A stretch of 64,000 nucleotides of DNA from Micavibrio sp. UBA5703 (GTDB lineage: Bacteria; Pseudomonadota; Alphaproteobacteria; Micavibrionales; Micavibrionaceae), in contig DIHF01000045.1 in assembly GCA_002420015.1 (NCBI GenBank), positions 1-64,000 on the forward strand, in the 5' to 3' direction. Shown piece by piece: positions 63,182-64,000 of this stretch. The notes below the pieces were generated by a model. That model was not told where the DNA came from. It saw only the letters and a program-made list of their open reading frames with translations, and ran no database searches. The first letter of the stretch is position 1. Each line of letters starts with the position of its first letter. Both the position numbers and the translations under genes were made by a program.

Positions 63182-64000
63182 ATGAAATCGACCTTCAGTT
63201 TCGAATATTTCCCCCCCAAAACGCCTGAATCCGAGGGGGCCTTCTGGGAGGCCAGCCGCGAGCTTGCCGCGCTGGGGCCGCGTTATATGACTGTCACCTA
63301 TGGGGCGGGCGGCTCGACGCGGGATAAAACGCTTGAAATCTGCACCCGGATGGCGGCTGAAAATCCCTCTATCCCCATCGCCTCGCACCTGACATTCCTC
63401 AGCACCACCAAGGCCGATCTTGAAAAATACGTCGATGCGCTGTGGCAAAACGGCGTGCGTAACATCGTTGCCCTGCGCGGCGACCTGCCCAAGGGCAAGA
63501 CCTTTGACGACTACAAAGGCGGCGATTATTTCACCTACACCAGCGAGTTTGTGTCCTGGCTCAAGGCCCGCCACCCCTTCGATATTTCCGTCGGGGCCTA
63601 CCCCGAAAAGCACCCGGATGCGGCTTCGCTCGATGCCGACATTGAGGCGTTGCGCCTGAAATGCGAGGCCGGAGCCGACCGCGCCATCACGCAGTTTTTC
63701 TTCAACAACGACAGCTATTTTGATTTTGTCGAGCGTTGCAGCGCCAAAGGCATTACCACGCCGATTTATCCCGGCCTCGTACCGATCTACGATTTCGCCG
63801 GATTGCAGCGCTTTGCCAAAAACTGTCAGGCCCATTTGCCGGACTGGCTGCACGGGAAATTCGAAGGGACGCAGGACAAACCCGCCGAGGCCCATAAAAT
63901 CGCCGAAGACCTTCTCCTTAAACAGGTCGACGATCTCACCGCAAACGGCGTTAAGCACATTCATTTCTACACATTGAACAAGGCCGGACTGACCGCCAAA
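63182..64000 (+). CDS. metF: Methylenetetrahydrofolate reductase (5' part, runs off the window)
   Basis: 273 codons are open to the window edge. STFSFEYFPPKTPESEGAFW at the start, VTYGAGGSTRDKT, VALRGDLPKG, and QFFFNND with PGLVPIYDF are MetF motifs (FAD and folate site). Reduces 5,10-methylene-THF to 5-methyl-THF for methionine synthesis. About 20-30 residues are missing at the C-terminus, judged from the usual ~295-300 length. Confidence 0.95.
   Translation, partial: MKSTFSFEYFPPKTPESEGAFWEASRELAALGPRYMTVTYGAGGSTRDKTLEICTRMAAENPSIPIASHLTFLSTTKADLEKYVDALWQNGVRNIVALRGDLPKGKTFDDYKGGDYFTYTSEFVSWLKARHPFDISVGAYPEKHPDAASLDADIEALRLKCEAGADRAITQFFFNNDSYFDFVERCSAKGITTPIYPGLVPIYDFAGLQRFAKNCQAHLPDWLHGKFEGTQDKPAEAHKIAEDLLLKQVDDLTANGVKHIHFYTLNKAGLTAK

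Noticed and set aside
63068..63964. A 298-codon minus-strand frame at the right end
   Set aside because: It lies opposite metF, whose motifs are clear; the antisense translation shows no recognisable domain.

Overview
The window looks like an alphaproteobacterial chromosome of roughly 50-56% GC (estimated by eye). The evidence is a gcrA cell-cycle regulator gene, the rpoZ-rsh pair, a DUF2062-acpS-lepB-rnc-era operon, the rpsF-rpsR-rplI-dnaB-(alr) order, fabD-fabG-acpP-fabF-mltG, and thrC next to an M16 peptidase gene. The exact lineage cannot be fixed from the sequence alone. A deep-branching, possibly host- or prey-associated group such as Micavibrio relatives is conceivable, but that is inference. 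No rRNA, CRISPR array, prophage or transposase gene was seen.

Layout. 0.1-7.3 kb: a thioredoxin-fold DUF1223 protein, then a minus-strand operon of four paralogous large type IV pseudopilins. 7.4-11.7 kb: an RND efflux pump and its adaptor. 11.8-16.5 kb: gcrA, era, rnc, lepB, acpS, DUF2062, apt. 16.8-20.5 kb: a pentapeptide-repeat/ion-channel fusion, rsh, rpoZ. 20.6-26.6 kb: a family-5-like uracil-DNA glycosylase, an outer-membrane barrel, leuA with a leucine-rich leader peptide, Trm112- and LON-domain proteins, a prolyl-tRNA editing protein, two small unknowns and tRNA-Gly(GCC). 26.8-34.2 kb: an RTX-type calcium-binding protein, PBP1A, MlaF/MlaE-like transporter parts, a VanX-like dipeptidase and alr. 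34.3-36.5 kb: a 733-residue protein with a lytic-transglycosylase core and no signal peptide, lying between alr and dnaB on the opposite strand. 36.5-45.4 kb: dnaB, rplI, rpsR, rpsF, a small unknown, then the fatty-acid genes fabD-fabG-HAD-acpP-fabF and mltG. 45.4-53.1 kb: a glycine-tailed unknown, asparagine-synthase-like amidotransferase, glycosyltransferase, YqgE, M16 peptidase, thrC. 53.2-57.7 kb: a GNAT enzyme plus membrane protein, pdxT-orf98-pdxS, and a LuxI-fold acyltransferase of the exosortase-associated type. 57.9-64 kb: a His/Cys-rich protein, tRNA-Gly(TCC), an NMN-adenylyltransferase-like protein, a 2'-5' RNA ligase-like protein, guaA, an aminotransferase and the 5' part of metF.

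Most genes are core. The accessory signals worth attention are: the pseudopilin operon, in which two neighbours have near-identical N-terminal halves but divergent Cys-rich C-terminal halves; a dispersed palindromic element family (CGTCATCCC...GGGATGACG), one copy of which lies in frame inside pdxT; a leucine attenuator-type leader peptide before leuA; the transglycosylase-like protein and VanX-like dipeptidase flanking alr; an unexplained 98-residue gene wedged between pdxS and pdxT; and a 125-bp inverted-repeat element that supplies a stop codon.
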